From the NCBI GenBank assembly GCA_009778945.1, contig WRFF01000004.1, positions 1 through 27,343 of the forward strand: a DNA stretch of 27,343 nt, given 5' to 3'. Both the position numbers and the translations under genes were made by a program. The notes beneath the pieces were generated by a model. The model was not told where the DNA came from. It was given only the letters and a program-made list of their open reading frames with translations, and did not search any database. Of the stretch, positions 1-8,443 are shown piece after piece. This stretch comes from Clostridiales bacterium. Lineage in GTDB: Bacteria; Bacillota; Clostridia; Peptostreptococcales; Anaerovoracaceae. Numbering within the stretch: position 1 is the first letter of the stretch; the number at the start of each line of letters is the position of its first letter.

Positions 1-691
1 CATACCCAATCGGCAACGCGGGGATTTTTATGGCATTTGCTGCGTTTCGCATTTGATATACATTGGTTCCAAGGGCAGTAGCAGATGTGAATTGTATCGC
101 TGCAGTCGTGCCTTTTATCCACCCTTCCCACGTCCCATCGTTGTATTTGTCGATCTCCCAGCCACTTTGACTGATGTGGTCGATGATATATTTCTTTGAC
201 AATCCGTCGAGGATCTCTCGTATTTTCGATACGCCTTTAAAGAGCGTGTCTACGCCCGTGATATTAATGCCATCAAGCCTTACGCGGTACATTGGCATTT
301 CATGCAGGCTTGCGCCGTTCCGGATATTCCCCGTCGTAATTTCAGGGTCTTCCCCATCGTTTACGCCTTGCACAATAGCAAAATCAACGGATTCTATATC
401 GCCGGAATCAATTGTGTATCGTGCGATAATAATGTCGTTTCGCTGTACACCCTGCGCTCCATTGGCGATTGATAGCGCCGTCCGCTCACCTGCGGGTGTG
501 ATTGCGCGGCGGCCTTGCATTATCAACACACCATCGTTGAGCATGACCTCGCTTGCGCTGACAACATCTAATGCAAATTTGTTTCCGATATCAAACACAT
601 AGTCGCCATCGCCAAAAATCGCCATATTGGAGTCTGCGATCTGCTGTGACGTAATGTGATATTCGCCGGTATGTCCGTCTATAATTTTCAT
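1..691 (-). CDS. Phage baseplate/tail-fibre-like protein, 3' part cut by window edge
   Basis: This is an open frame of 230 codons that runs off the left edge, so its C-terminus is missing. It starts MKIIDGHTGEYHITSQQIADSN and is rich in short beta-prone segments, as expected for the upper-baseplate or receptor-binding proteins that follow the tail endopeptidase-like gene in Firmicutes siphoviruses. The start ATG (689-691) overlaps the stop of the upstream gene as ATGA, with GGAAAGGAG just before it, so translation is probably coupled. The placement as last visible gene of the tail operon supports a distal tail or adsorption role. The exact function is inferred from position; I recognise no catalytic motif. 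Confidence 0.75.
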   Translation of the reverse strand, partial: MKIIDGHTGEYHITSQQIADSNMAIFGDGDYVFDIGNKFALDVVSASEVMLNDGVLIMQGRRAITPAGERTALSIANGAQGVQRNDIIIARYTIDSGDIESVDFAIVQGVNDGEDPEITTGNIRNGASLHEMPMYRVRLDGINITGVDTLFKGVSKIREILDGLSKKYIIDHISQSGWEIDKYNDGTWEGWIKGTTAAIQFTSATALGTNVYQMRNAANAIKIPALPIGY

Positions 692-1704
692 GTAGTCTCC
701 TTTCCGATTCCGATTGATATACGTATTTCCGGCGCTTTGCCAGATTCAATGCGCAGGATTTTCCCTGTCACAGGCTCAGAGACATAAATTCCCGTATCAA
801 AATCCCGGCCTCCGACAATATCCCCTATTGGATAGTCGTGATCGTCATAGCCAACCAGCTCGAAGCTGTTCCGGCTGCGCAGTTCGTTAAGCCTTTGAAG
901 GCCTCCCTTTAGCAGCTCCGCCGCGTTCTCCGCGCTGGAATAGTCGTAGATGTCTGTACGCATTGCCTCGCCCGTGAAATACGGCGTGCCTCCCTGCTGG
1001 ATCTTCCCGTCGCCCATGACATACAAATGGATCACCAGCCGGTTTTTAAGCTCGCCCTGCCCCAGGCAGATCAGGTGATTGACGCCGCCTGTATATCGGT
1101 TTACCCTGATCCCGCCGGACGTTGGGTTATCCTGCGAGTATTCATTGTCCTGCGAGTGGTCGACAATCGGTATGGCGTCCACGGTGACAGCAAAAATGTC
1201 GCCTGGTTGTACGCTGATGTCTATCCGGTATCCGACAGACGCTAATATTTTCCCGATTGTCGTCAGGGCGGTAGCATACCGATCCACAGTCCAGGATGAT
1301 ACGGATACGCCGAGTGCGCCGGAAGGAACGCCGAAATACGCCCGGCTGTCGGCCGCACCGACGATAAGCTGCCGAAGAATCGCGCGGATATCTCCAGACA
1401 CTATAAGGTAGTCCTGCCCAGCCGGCGGCTCGATTACGCTTTTATCCAGCAGCCCGCGCCATGTAGTCCCCGAATACGTGACAGCGTTGTCGTTTGTAGC
1501 CGATTCTGTTTCCTCTACGATTCCACCCCATTCCGTTCCTGCAATGTATAGATACGTCCCGTCTTCCAGCCATATATCCCGCGCCAAGTTCTTTGCGATC
1601 TTGATTTCAAAATCGTTGCTCTTTCCGATCTCGAAATCAATGGTATCCGCACCCATAAGATAGGCGATATCTTCACGATATGGGTTTGCTACGATTATTT
1701 CCAT
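688..1704 (-). CDS. Tail protein, Siphovirus ReqiPepy6 Gp37-like
   Basis: The 338-residue protein begins MEIIVANPYREDIAYLMGAD and resembles the ReqiPepy6 Gp37-like tail family (hub/Tal N-terminal-like proteins). These sit at the tail tip directly after the distal tail protein and help form the baseplate hub. Visible features are an N-terminal beta-rich part with the IYIAGTEWGGIVEE-type strand pattern (written here TYLYIAGTEWGGIVEE), and a C-terminal half ending in the EIRISIGIGKE strand. It overlaps the distal tail gene upstream by 10 bp and the baseplate gene downstream by 4 bp, giving a tight operon. Family assignment is by recognition of pattern and position, without alignment. Confidence 0.8.
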   Translation of the reverse strand: MEIIVANPYREDIAYLMGADTIDFEIGKSNDFEIKIAKNLARDIWLEDGTYLYIAGTEWGGIVEETESATNDNAVTYSGTTWRGLLDKSVIEPPAGQDYLIVSGDIRAILRQLIVGAADSRAYFGVPSGALGVSVSSWTVDRYATALTTIGKILASVGYRIDISVQPGDIFAVTVDAIPIVDHSQDNEYSQDNPTSGGIRVNRYTGGVNHLICLGQGELKNRLVIHLYVMGDGKIQQGGTPYFTGEAMRTDIYDYSSAENAAELLKGGLQRLNELRSRNSFELVGYDDHDYPIGDIVGGRDFDTGIYVSEPVTGKILRIESGKAPEIRISIGIGKETT

Positions 1705-2552
1705 GGCGGTTCGTCCCTATGCTCTATGATCGTTAAGTCTAAAAACGCGTTGCTTGATACGATGTGCCTGGGCGGCGGGATTGGGGCGAAAAATTTCCGC
1801 GATTTATCCCGCAGGTTCAAAACGCTTTCCATCGTGCCGTTGGCGTGTGTTTTAACGATTGACTTCGCGCGGCTGTTAATTGTGACCCATTCGCTCGCAC
1901 CGAGTTCCAGCGGGCGCGCAGCATCCCCGATGGCGTAAGTGTTCATGCCGATGGTTATTATGGGATTTGTAACTGGCCCGAATATGACCATAACGAAATC
2001 GGCGGGAATGAATGAGGTTACTTCAACGGTATGCAATGGTTTTCCGGGAGTATAGTCGTAGGGATAGCCATACGGGTAATCCAATCCCCAGTCATGTTTG
2101 TAATTCTCATTGAATGCCGCGCTGAATCTGTAATGGATTTCCCGCGTCCACATCCCGTCAATAACTACAACCGTACAGTCATAAAACGCGACGCGCAGCC
2201 CTTTGCTCCACGTCGTTTTTTTGTTCGCTGTAATAAAGCAGCGGAGATAATCAGCGCCTACCATCAGCCTGCCCGGGATATTTTCCGCCACGTCAACGCC
2301 GATCACGGCGCTGAAATGATCTAACGCGCCCAGAAAATCATTCTGTGTTTCTGCATAAATCGCGACAGTAATATTTTTCGTCGCGAGCTGCTTATAAAAA
2401 GCGGTGACCTTCGCGCCCGTGTCTCGGTTTCCGACAGAATCATATTTCCATTCCCAGTCAAACAGGTTCTCACTTTGGATGACATAGGGCAGGTCCGAAA
2501 GGCTGATTTCAATGCCTTTGTGGTTTATGTATTTGACGAGCATGGGGATCAT
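1695..2552 (-). CDS. Distal tail protein (Dit-like)
   Basis: A 285-residue protein between tape measure and Gp37-like protein, the standard slot for Dit, the hexameric ring that joins tail tube to baseplate. The N-terminus (VKYINHKGIEISLSDLPYVI) with DWEWKYD shortly after is typical of siphovirus tail-component/Dit N-terminal domains; a galectin-like C-terminal half is expected from the family. I chose the ATG at 2552, which overlaps the tape-measure stop; a GTG three bases upstream and an ATG at 2543 are alternatives. No unusual features. Confidence 0.8.
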   Translation of the reverse strand: MIPMLVKYINHKGIEISLSDLPYVIQSENLFDWEWKYDSVGNRDTGAKVTAFYKQLATKNITVAIYAETQNDFLGALDHFSAVIGVDVAENIPGRLMVGADYLRCFITANKKTTWSKGLRVAFYDCTVVVIDGMWTREIHYRFSAAFNENYKHDWGLDYPYGYPYDYTPGKPLHTVEVTSFIPADFVMVIFGPVTNPIITIGMNTYAIGDAARPLELGASEWVTINSRAKSIVKTHANGTMESVLNLRDKSRKFFAPIPPPRHIVSSNAFLDLTIIEHRDEPPWK

Positions 2553-5452
2553 CACTGTACCGACCTTACAATGCGACCGAACTCACGATCATCGATCACG
2601 ACGCTTTGCGGCATCTCGGAAAGTGCACGGGCCAGTTTGTTATAGTCGATCAAATCCTCTTTTTCGTTACCGCTCGTTGCAGTAGAATTTATATCCCACG
2701 ATCCCGACAGATCGCCCAGCGCGCCGATCGCGAGCGCCGGGTTTAGCCGCGCCTGAAACTCATCCGTGATATCTCCGCTCAGGCTGCGGACATCCGCAAG
2801 CAGTTGGGGCGCCGCTTTCATCATCCCGATACTAATTCCGGGCGGGATAAATATCCCGATTACTTTTTCCATCACTGTCGACGGCGAGTGTGTTCCGAAT
2901 GCGTTCTTGAATCCGTCGATAATCCCGCTTGCGAATCCCGTAATCTTTTCGCGCAGCCAGTCACCCATCGATGTGATCCCGTTCCATAACCCTTTGACGA
3001 GGTCCTTCCCAACATCAAATATTTTCTTTATGGCATCCGAGACTTTATTGGGGATTGAAGTGAAGGTTGTTTTTATCGTGTCCCACAGACTTGAAATCGC
3101 GTTTAGCACTTTCCCCGGAAGCTGTGCGAAAAATCCTTTGATCGCGTCGATGATCTGAGGCACCACATCGCGCGCTTTTAACGCCGTATCTGTGATCCAC
3201 TGGCTAAAGTTTGTAAACGCATCTGTGAGAGCATCCCAAATTTCCCCCGGGAGCTCCGCGAAGAACGTGCCGATCGCCTCGATTATGGTCCATTGGATTT
3301 CCATCGCTTTTGTCCCCATATCGAGGATCCATTGACCAAAGTTTGTAAACGCATCCGTGAGAGCATCCCAAATTTTCCCCGGGAGCTCCGCGAAGAACGT
3401 GCCGATCGCCTCGATTATTTGCGGGCCGACTTCGGCGGCCGTAGTTGCCATGTCTACGATCCACCGGGCCAGCGTCCCGGCTGCCGTCCCAAGCGCGTAT
3501 CCTATCATGTACGGAAGGTTCGTGAAGAAATCCGCAATCCTGCCTGGTAGTTCCGTGAAGAATGAGACGATATTTCCCCCGATGTTTTCGATCGCCCCCG
3601 GAATTCCTGTGAAAAAGTCCACGAATCCCTGAATGATCGCTTTTATTGTGTTGATAACTGCTGAGGCAACCGCCTTGATTCCATTCCAGATCCCATGCCA
3701 GAAGTTCCGGAACGCCTCGCTGTTGTTCCAGAGGTAGATGAACGCCGTGACAAGCGCGCCAATCGCTATGATGATCAGCCCTACAGGCCCCATTGCGAAT
3801 TTAAGGGCTACCCCAAACGCTGTCGTTGCGGCCGTCGCAAACCCTGTGACTGCCGTATATGCAGTTTTGACGCCAGTCATGATTATGTTTGCAGCTGCTT
3901 CCGCGAGCATCCCCAATCTTAGCCCCAATAGTGTTGCTTTCCAAACAAGGCCTGCTGCATTTGCGGCTATCGTGGCTGCGTTATAAGCTATAATCAGCGC
4001 TGTAACAGTTCCAAGCACAGGCGCAAGCCAATATATATTATCTTTTACAAACTGCACAACGCGTCCTATAGTTTCTATGCCGGTTTGCACTCCGCTGATG
4101 ATGTTTTGCACCAGGTTAAAGGCGAAACTCACAGCGGACGCAATCCCCAGAACGGCATATCCTATCCCCTGCGCAACGCCGGAGAATACACTGCTGAGCC
4201 CCGATAGGAAATCCGTTAGTTTCGGGCCCTCAACGCCGGAAAGCGCGCTGAATTTATCAGAGATATCTTTTATCGTATCGCTAAGCTGCTTTCCGGCCGG
4301 GCTGTTCGCGAAATCCTGTATCCCCTTCCGCACGCCATCGACAATCGCAATGACGGAAGCACCGACACCCAAAAATATATCGAAGATTTTTCCGATAATG
4401 TCTTTGAAAATCTCGCCCGGACTGGCAAACCCCTCGGCAGCGCCGGTAAGGTCTTCCAGCATTTTTGCGACCTGCCGGCCCGCGTCGCTGTCGCGGAACT
4501 CCGCGAATTTTTGCGCGACCATTCCGATAATATCCTGTACCCATGAGAACGCCGCGGAGATTTTGTCCGTCGCCAGGGAAATTATCTCGGCGATCGTCGG
4601 CATACCGTTAGCTTTCGCTGCCTCGTCGATCTTCTCCAGCATATTGGCAAGGCCGCGCGTTACCGCGGTTTTCATGTTGGTAAAATTCGTTCCGACCCCA
4701 CCTGTCGCGTTCTTTGCCTGTTCCGCAAAATTCGGAAACCCTTCAAGCCCCGTTTTATTCATTTCGACGATCTTTTGCGTAAATCCATCGATTGGTTCTT
4801 TCCCACTGCGCAACGCATCGCCTAATTTTTCGACGCCGCCCTTCCCGTAGCCCATAGCCTGCGCGACTTGGTCAAGCTGTGCAGGCATGGCCTGTACCAT
4901 GGCTTTCCAGGAAATCATGTCCATCTTCCCCGTGGAAAACGACTTGGTGAACATATACATCGCACTGGATTGCTCTTCCATCGACTTCCCGCCCGCCAAA
5001 ACTGCGTTATTAAAACCGATGAAAAGATCGGTGGCCTTATCCACGTCGCCTGTCTTCGCTGTGAAGTTCTGAACGGCGGTGACTGCATCGTTCATTGTCG
5101 TTGGGATACCCTGTAAGGCAGGAGACAGCTTCTCTTTCATTACACGTGCGGCGACATCAGCGGAAATTCCGAAATTCTCCATAACTTTCGGGAAGTTCTG
5201 CAGCGTGTCGTAGCGCGATACGGCGTCCCCGATGCTGCCGGAAATAACGGACATTGCTTTTTGAGTGACAGACGAGACAACGCCCATGACGGCGCCCATA
5301 AAGCCGGATTTCATAAATCCACCGCCAGTTTTGTCGCCGAGCTCTTTCCCGCCGGACATCCCCGCTGCGCCCAGCGCGGAATTGATTCCTCCGGCCAGCC
5401 CCTTCGTCGATGGCAGTATATTGATATATGCATTTCCGATATCGGCAGCCAT
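2552..5452 (-). CDS. Tail tape measure protein
   Basis: At 966 residues this is the longest gene in the window, and its length should set tail length. The N-terminal 75-270 region (DAVSRYDTLQNFPKVMENFG, later MYMFTKSFSTGKMDMISWKAM) is the conserved tape-measure domain of Firmicutes phages. Hydrophobic stretches at about residues 475-505 and 545-574 are the membrane-active segments commonly seen in these proteins. Residues about 675-790 hold amphipathic repeats with a consensus close to IIEAIGTFFAELPGKIWDAL. The C-terminus contains a conserved GFKNAFGTHSPS-type motif. It lies between the tail chaperone frames and Dit, as expected. Confidence 0.95.
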   Translation of the reverse strand: MAADIGNAYINILPSTKGLAGGINSALGAAGMSGGKELGDKTGGGFMKSGFMGAVMGVVSSVTQKAMSVISGSIGDAVSRYDTLQNFPKVMENFGISADVAARVMKEKLSPALQGIPTTMNDAVTAVQNFTAKTGDVDKATDLFIGFNNAVLAGGKSMEEQSSAMYMFTKSFSTGKMDMISWKAMVQAMPAQLDQVAQAMGYGKGGVEKLGDALRSGKEPIDGFTQKIVEMNKTGLEGFPNFAEQAKNATGGVGTNFTNMKTAVTRGLANMLEKIDEAAKANGMPTIAEIISLATDKISAAFSWVQDIIGMVAQKFAEFRDSDAGRQVAKMLEDLTGAAEGFASPGEIFKDIIGKIFDIFLGVGASVIAIVDGVRKGIQDFANSPAGKQLSDTIKDISDKFSALSGVEGPKLTDFLSGLSSVFSGVAQGIGYAVLGIASAVSFAFNLVQNIISGVQTGIETIGRVVQFVKDNIYWLAPVLGTVTALIIAYNAATIAANAAGLVWKATLLGLRLGMLAEAAANIIMTGVKTAYTAVTGFATAATTAFGVALKFAMGPVGLIIIAIGALVTAFIYLWNNSEAFRNFWHGIWNGIKAVASAVINTIKAIIQGFVDFFTGIPGAIENIGGNIVSFFTELPGRIADFFTNLPYMIGYALGTAAGTLARWIVDMATTAAEVGPQIIEAIGTFFAELPGKIWDALTDAFTNFGQWILDMGTKAMEIQWTIIEAIGTFFAELPGEIWDALTDAFTNFSQWITDTALKARDVVPQIIDAIKGFFAQLPGKVLNAISSLWDTIKTTFTSIPNKVSDAIKKIFDVGKDLVKGLWNGITSMGDWLREKITGFASGIIDGFKNAFGTHSPSTVMEKVIGIFIPPGISIGMMKAAPQLLADVRSLSGDITDEFQARLNPALAIGALGDLSGSWDINSTATSGNEKEDLIDYNKLARALSEMPQSVVIDDREFGRIVRSVQ
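3206..3418 (-). repeat. 44-residue internal repeat of tape measure gene
   Basis: Bases 3206-3286 and 3338-3418 are 81-bp copies that differ at only a few positions, offset by 132 bp (44 codons). They encode the AIGTFFAELPG(K/E)IWDALTDAFTNF module at about residues 678-705 and 722-749. A third diverged copy (IKGFFAQLPGKVLNAI) follows toward the C-terminus. Near identity at DNA level suggests a recent duplication, a common way for tape-measure genes to change length. Confidence 0.85.
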
Positions 5453-5461
5453 ATCCTATCC

Positions 5462-6093
5462 CTATTTCCTCTTTATACTCAATGTTTCTTTCAAATCCTT
5501 GATCTCTATCGCTTTCTCATCACGCTCCGGCTCCCATAGCCGGATCCGCTTCGGCTTCCCTCTTCCTTTTTCCGCTTTCCTTGTCTTTGTCCAAAGCAGG
5601 AGGTTCACCGCATTGAAGATCTCCGTTTGCAAATGTTCCGATACTGTGTAGCGCGCCTGGTCGCCACACAGCGCAATCATTACCGCTCCGTGTTCCGGCA
5701 GGTTTGCGGCGCAAGCGGCTGCGTCGGAAACTGATACGCGTCCTGCTTCAACGTCGTCGAGACTGAATCCGAAGTACCTACGAAAGTCAGATCGGAGTGC
5801 CGGCTCGCATTCTCGTATAAGCGCTGCGAGCCGGACGAGTTTTTTAACGCTTCTCCCGCCGAATTGAAGAGCTTTGTGATAACGTCCATCATGGCTTCGT
5901 TTGACGGGTTTCCAGAAACGGGGTCAATCACCTTTGCAATCCCGTCCGCACCTCCAACCACAAATTCGTCGATGACGTCGTATGTGAACACCGGATTTTT
6001 TTGCGCTTCCGCAACGCAACGCATGAATTTGTATTCGTTAAACTTCTCATCGCGGATACCAAAGTTATGCCCGTTAATTGTTACAGTTATCAT
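5462..6093 (-). CDS. Tail assembly chaperone, -1 frameshift fusion with DUF5361-like domain (gpGT analogue)
   Basis: If ribosomes slip by -1 at the A-AAA-AAC heptamer (5839-5845), translation of the chaperone frame continues after residue 85 in the overlapping frame to the stop at 5462, giving about 210 residues. The added 125 residues (LVRLAALIRECEPALRSDFR, RYFGFSLDDVE, then a frame shared with the 72-codon open frame starting MIALCGDQ at 5680) match the pattern of DUF5361 proteins that follow tail chaperones. That domain has no good start of its own at its true beginning: the conserved FRRYFG part lies upstream of the first ATG, so a fusion product explains it best. This mirrors lambda gpG/gpGT. 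The frameshift is inferred from sequence. Confidence 0.85.
5680..6093 (-). CDS. Tail assembly chaperone, zero-frame product (gpG analogue)
   Basis: The unshifted product has 137 residues, starting MITVTINGHNFGIRDEKFNE behind GGAGGGCGC. It lies between the major tail protein and tape measure gene, the universal place for the chaperone that coats the tape measure before tube polymerisation. The sequence from residue 86 to the stop (SSGSQRLYENASRHS...) is read from DNA that codes for the conserved domain in the other frame, so this C-terminal tail is probably of low conservation. Expected to be made in excess of the fusion product. Confidence 0.85.
   Translation of the reverse strand: MITVTINGHNFGIRDEKFNEYKFMRCVAEAQKNPVFTYDVIDEFVVGGADGIAKVIDPVSGNPSNEAMMDVITKLFNSAGEALKNSSGSQRLYENASRHSDLTFVGTSDSVSTTLKQDAYQFPTQPLAPQTCRNTER
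5779..5845 (-). promoter_or_regulatory. Programmed -1 frameshift signal: slippery heptamer plus hairpin/pseudoknot
   Basis: On the minus strand A-AAA-AAC occupies 5845-5839 in the correct phase of the chaperone frame. Four bases later a perfect 10-bp stem forms between CCGGCTCGCA (5834-5825) and TGCGAGCCGG (5809-5800) with a 15-base loop. Loop bases TACGAGA (5817-5811) can pair with TTTCGTA (5785-5779), including one G-U, so an H-type pseudoknot is possible. Confidence 0.85.
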
Positions 6094-6105
6094 CCCTGCG
6101 CCCTC

Positions 6106-6699
6106 CTACTCTTCCGGCCCGATCGGCTCCGTGATCGGCGTTGCGATCGGCGTCGCGATATAGCGGTACGCGGTTTTCCCTTCATCGTCCGGAAGCGCCG
6201 TAATCGTCATATCGTAACCGATCGCGTCCCCGTCGGTGTAGGTAATATCCCCACGTTCGCCGAGCTTGCCGTTTGGGATCACAATCCGCTGGATGCGCCC
6301 GCTGTTGAGCAGCATTTCGATCACCCATGGATGTGCGCTTGCGTCCCCGGGCCCGCTCTTGATTGTAATGTTCCCGTTCCTGTCTTCTGTGACGTTTTCT
6401 GCGCCGTAGTACTCCTTGAGGACGGCGATATTTGTTTCGATGCACACAAATTGGAACGTTTCTCCATATTTGGTCTGCACGGTAAGTACCGTGGAGCCGC
6501 CCCAAGCCTTGATCTCCTCCTTGCTTTCATCACTCGCGTTGGTGACGCCGTCTTCCGACGCGTATCCGAGATTTTTAAACGCTTCGCTGAGCGGATCCAC
6601 TGCGTTCATCGGTAGCGGCGTTCCAGTCGGCGCTACGAAAATCGCGCCCGTGGCTTTCGGCTTGCCGGTGCTTACGTTTGCGTTGTTGTTATTTTCCAT
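6106..6699 (-). CDS. Major tail (tube) protein
   Basis: A 197-residue protein that should polymerise as rings into the tail tube. It begins MENNNNANVSTGKPKATGAI, with GGGAGG upstream, and shows the alternating beta pattern of tube proteins (GAIFVAPTGTPLP, then WGGSTVLTVQTKYGETFQFV). The C-terminus YDMTITALPDDEGKTAYRYI followed by a short acidic/proline tail is typical of siphovirus major tail proteins. It lies immediately upstream of the chaperone frames and downstream of the tail terminator candidate, as expected. Confidence 0.85.
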   Translation of the reverse strand: MENNNNANVSTGKPKATGAIFVAPTGTPLPMNAVDPLSEAFKNLGYASEDGVTNASDESKEEIKAWGGSTVLTVQTKYGETFQFVCIETNIAVLKEYYGAENVTEDRNGNITIKSGPGDASAHPWVIEMLLNSGRIQRIVIPNGKLGERGDITYTDGDAIGYDMTITALPDDEGKTAYRYIATPIATPITEPIGPEE

Positions 6700-6702
6700 A
6701 AT

Positions 6703-7062
6703 TTATACCTCCCGATTGTTATAAAATGTGACGTCATACTCACCCTGATACCTGCCAGATATATGGTCCGGATCCGGGAAATTGTAGACTGTATCGCGTC
6801 GGATGCGTGTAACGCCGCCTATAGCGGCAGGCATGGACAGTATTGCTGTATCGACCCGATCCGCGAGTTCCGAGGCGTTGTAGCGCGTATCCGCCCATGA
6901 TTGGACGGCTATATTCGCCGTGTCAATCACGTGGTTTGAGATACTTCCTCCGACCCGCTCGACGGTCACGAAAGACTCTGGGCGCTCCTCCGGCACGTCT
7001 GCATATACGGGAACATCTACCCTGCTTTCCAGATAGTTGATAATTTCGGCCTCGATGTTCAT
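6703..7062 (-). CDS. Tail terminator / tail completion protein candidate
   Basis: The 119-residue protein (MNIEAEIINYLESRVDVPVY, with RPESFVTVERVGG) fits the small alpha/beta tail terminators (lambda gpU / HK97 gp10 neighbourhood) that cap the tube and join it to the head. Its stop lies only 3 bases before the major tail start and its ATG overlaps the preceding gene. Assignment rests on size, order and the ...YQGEYDVTFYNN ending strand pattern common in this family; no catalytic residues are expected. Confidence 0.75.
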   Translation of the reverse strand: MNIEAEIINYLESRVDVPVYADVPEERPESFVTVERVGGSISNHVIDTANIAVQSWADTRYNASELADRVDTAILSMPAAIGGVTRIRRDTVYNFPDPDHISGRYQGEYDVTFYNNREV

Positions 7063-7322
7063 ATCTTCACCGCGTTTTTTGCTTTCAGCAGCGCATTGCT
7101 ACGCAGAACGCCTTTGAAGTATGCCCTGTCCGTGCCTGGCCGTACGAGACCCTTGGCGCGATCCGCCCTTACCGCGACGCTGCCCTCAAACTGCTCGCCG
7201 GAAATGCTTCGTGCAGTGCGGGCGATCCGCTGCGTGACATTGCTTACCAACGCGACCGTTCCCGGCGCTTTCAGCACCTCGTTTCGGATCCCGTTATAAT
7301 TTGCGTAGAAGATTTTAGCCAT
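7059..7322 (-). CDS. Neck / head-tail joining protein (HK97 gp10-like position)
   Basis: Small basic protein of 87 residues from MAKIFYANYNGIRNEVLKAP. I chose the ATG at 7322 because GGAGG sits about 7 bases before it; a longer reading from 7337 would add five residues and place the site inside the gene. It falls between the head-closure candidate and tail terminator candidate, the slot for the neck protein that stabilises the head-tail joint. Function is from position and size. Confidence 0.65.
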   Translation of the reverse strand: MAKIFYANYNGIRNEVLKAPGTVALVSNVTQRIARTARSISGEQFEGSVAVRADRAKGLVRPGTDRAYFKGVLRSNALLKAKNAVKI

Positions 7323-7674
7323 TGACCGCCTCCACATTCACCGCCATGCACCAGTCCGTCGGACAAGCCGCTTTGTCGTAGTAACCTGGCTTTCCGATCA
7401 CCTTGTACCGCTTCCCTCGGACTTCGATTTCCGCGCCGCGGAAGATCCCGGGATCGATCTCGTAGACATACGCCTTCGGAAAGAAGAGTTTCAGCCGCGC
7501 CCGCGTCCCATCCGGCCGGTTGCTGTCCTGCACGCCGGCCAGGTCGGCGCCGTCGAGCGGCTGCACCAGGACGTTTGACACCTGCGCTGTTATCGGCTCG
7601 CGCTGCTCCTGGTTAAACGCGTCCGCTCCGGCCGCGCCATCCTTATAAATGACTGTCACGGTTTCGCCGGTCAT
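7315..7674 (-). CDS. Head closure / stopper protein candidate
   Basis: A 119-residue beta-rich protein (MTGETVTVIYKDGAAGADAF; later GAEIEVRGKRYKVIGKPGYY). The RGKRYKVIG segment is a pattern seen in small head-tail joining (stopper) proteins with an SH3/beta-barrel-like fold. It overlaps both neighbours by a few bases. In this gene order connector, stopper, neck and terminator follow one another, which supports the call; the alternatives are other small neck proteins. Confidence 0.65.
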   Translation of the reverse strand: MTGETVTVIYKDGAAGADAFNQEQREPITAQVSNVLVQPLDGADLAGVQDSNRPDGTRARLKLFFPKAYVYEIDPGIFRGAEIEVRGKRYKVIGKPGYYDKAACPTDWCMAVNVEAVNG

Positions 7675-8075
7675 GCCGCGCCGCCCTCGCTTTCCACGCT
7701 CCGGTCTTTATGCGTCATTGGCGGGATTGTCCCGATCCGGACGCCGCCGAGGCCGAGCGTCTTTTTCTCCGCCCGCGTGAGGTAGAGATCCCCGTTCGGG
7801 TTTTGGAACGAATAGGATTCCGTAAAAGGGCCGGCCGTGTTGTTGTGCTGCGTGGCTCCGAGCGACGCCCAGGCGGGCGAGATCAGTACTCGGTGCACCA
7901 TTGCGCAAGAGACTACGCGGTACGCGTCCGTGAGCGTACCCTCCGGATTTTCGGAGCCGCCCGCCCGGATGATGATCACCGCGGCGTCCGCGAGGAGGAG
8001 CTCCGCACGCGGCATATCCTCCTCGTTTACCACTCCATACCGGGCTATAAGGTCATCGACCGTCGCAAATATCAT
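7671..8075 (-). CDS. Head-tail connector, Gp19/Gp15/Gp42-like adaptor
   Basis: The 134-residue protein begins MIFATVDDLIARYGVVNEED, a hallmark opening of the phage Gp15/Gp19/Gp42-like head completion (adaptor) family, where a helical N-terminal part docks under the portal. A second familiar segment is ESYSFQNPNGDLYLTRAEKK, matching the conserved central part of that family. The start codon overlaps the stop of the preceding gene as ATGA. Confidence 0.85.
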   Translation of the reverse strand: MIFATVDDLIARYGVVNEEDMPRAELLLADAAVIIIRAGGSENPEGTLTDAYRVVSCAMVHRVLISPAWASLGATQHNNTAGPFTESYSFQNPNGDLYLTRAEKKTLGLGGVRIGTIPPMTHKDRSVESEGGAA

Positions 8076-8431
8076 TCAGCGCCGTTCTCTTTATCGTCTT
8101 TGGGCTCTTCGGCGTCGGCATCCGCGAGGGCTTTGGCGTCGGCCGCGTCTGCTTCAGCTTCGGCCTTTTCGAGCAACGCCTTGAGTTTCCCCCCCGATGC
8201 CTTTTTCGGGTAGCTTACGCCGAGCGCATCCAGCTTCGCCATGCGGACGACTTCCGAGTCGATTCCGGCGCCATCCGCCTTTTTCGGCGCGTTCTCGGCC
8301 GGCGTGGTTCTTTCTCCGCCGGGCGCGTCCGCATACTCCCAGCCATTTTGCAGGTGGACCTTCACGTACGGCTCCGGCACGGTTGCGGAACGGTTCGTTT
8401 TCGGATGATACAGCAATATATTCTTTGCCAT
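8072..8431 (-). CDS. Small capsid-operon protein with HeH/LEM-like helical motif
   Basis: A 119-residue protein with three parts: a short beta N-terminus (MAKNILLYHPKTNRSATV), a middle helix-turn-helix-like stretch DALGVSYPKKASGGKLKALL resembling HeH/LEM or SAP-type motifs common in proteins encoded right after the capsid gene, and a highly charged Ala/Asp/Glu/Lys tail. The motif may bind nucleic acid, though this is inference. Good GGAGGG ribosome site. Possible head decoration or completion role; not established here. Confidence 0.65.
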   Translation of the reverse strand: MAKNILLYHPKTNRSATVPEPYVKVHLQNGWEYADAPGGERTTPAENAPKKADGAGIDSEVVRMAKLDALGVSYPKKASGGKLKALLEKAEAEADAADAKALADADAEEPKDDKENGAE

Positions 8432-8443
8432 TTTTGCGCCCTC

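Noticed and set aside
4077..4850. Plus-strand 257-codon open frame opposite the tape measure gene
   Set aside because: Composition (Ser, Pro, Ile, Phe rich) is that of an antisense shadow; no ribosome site or promoter.
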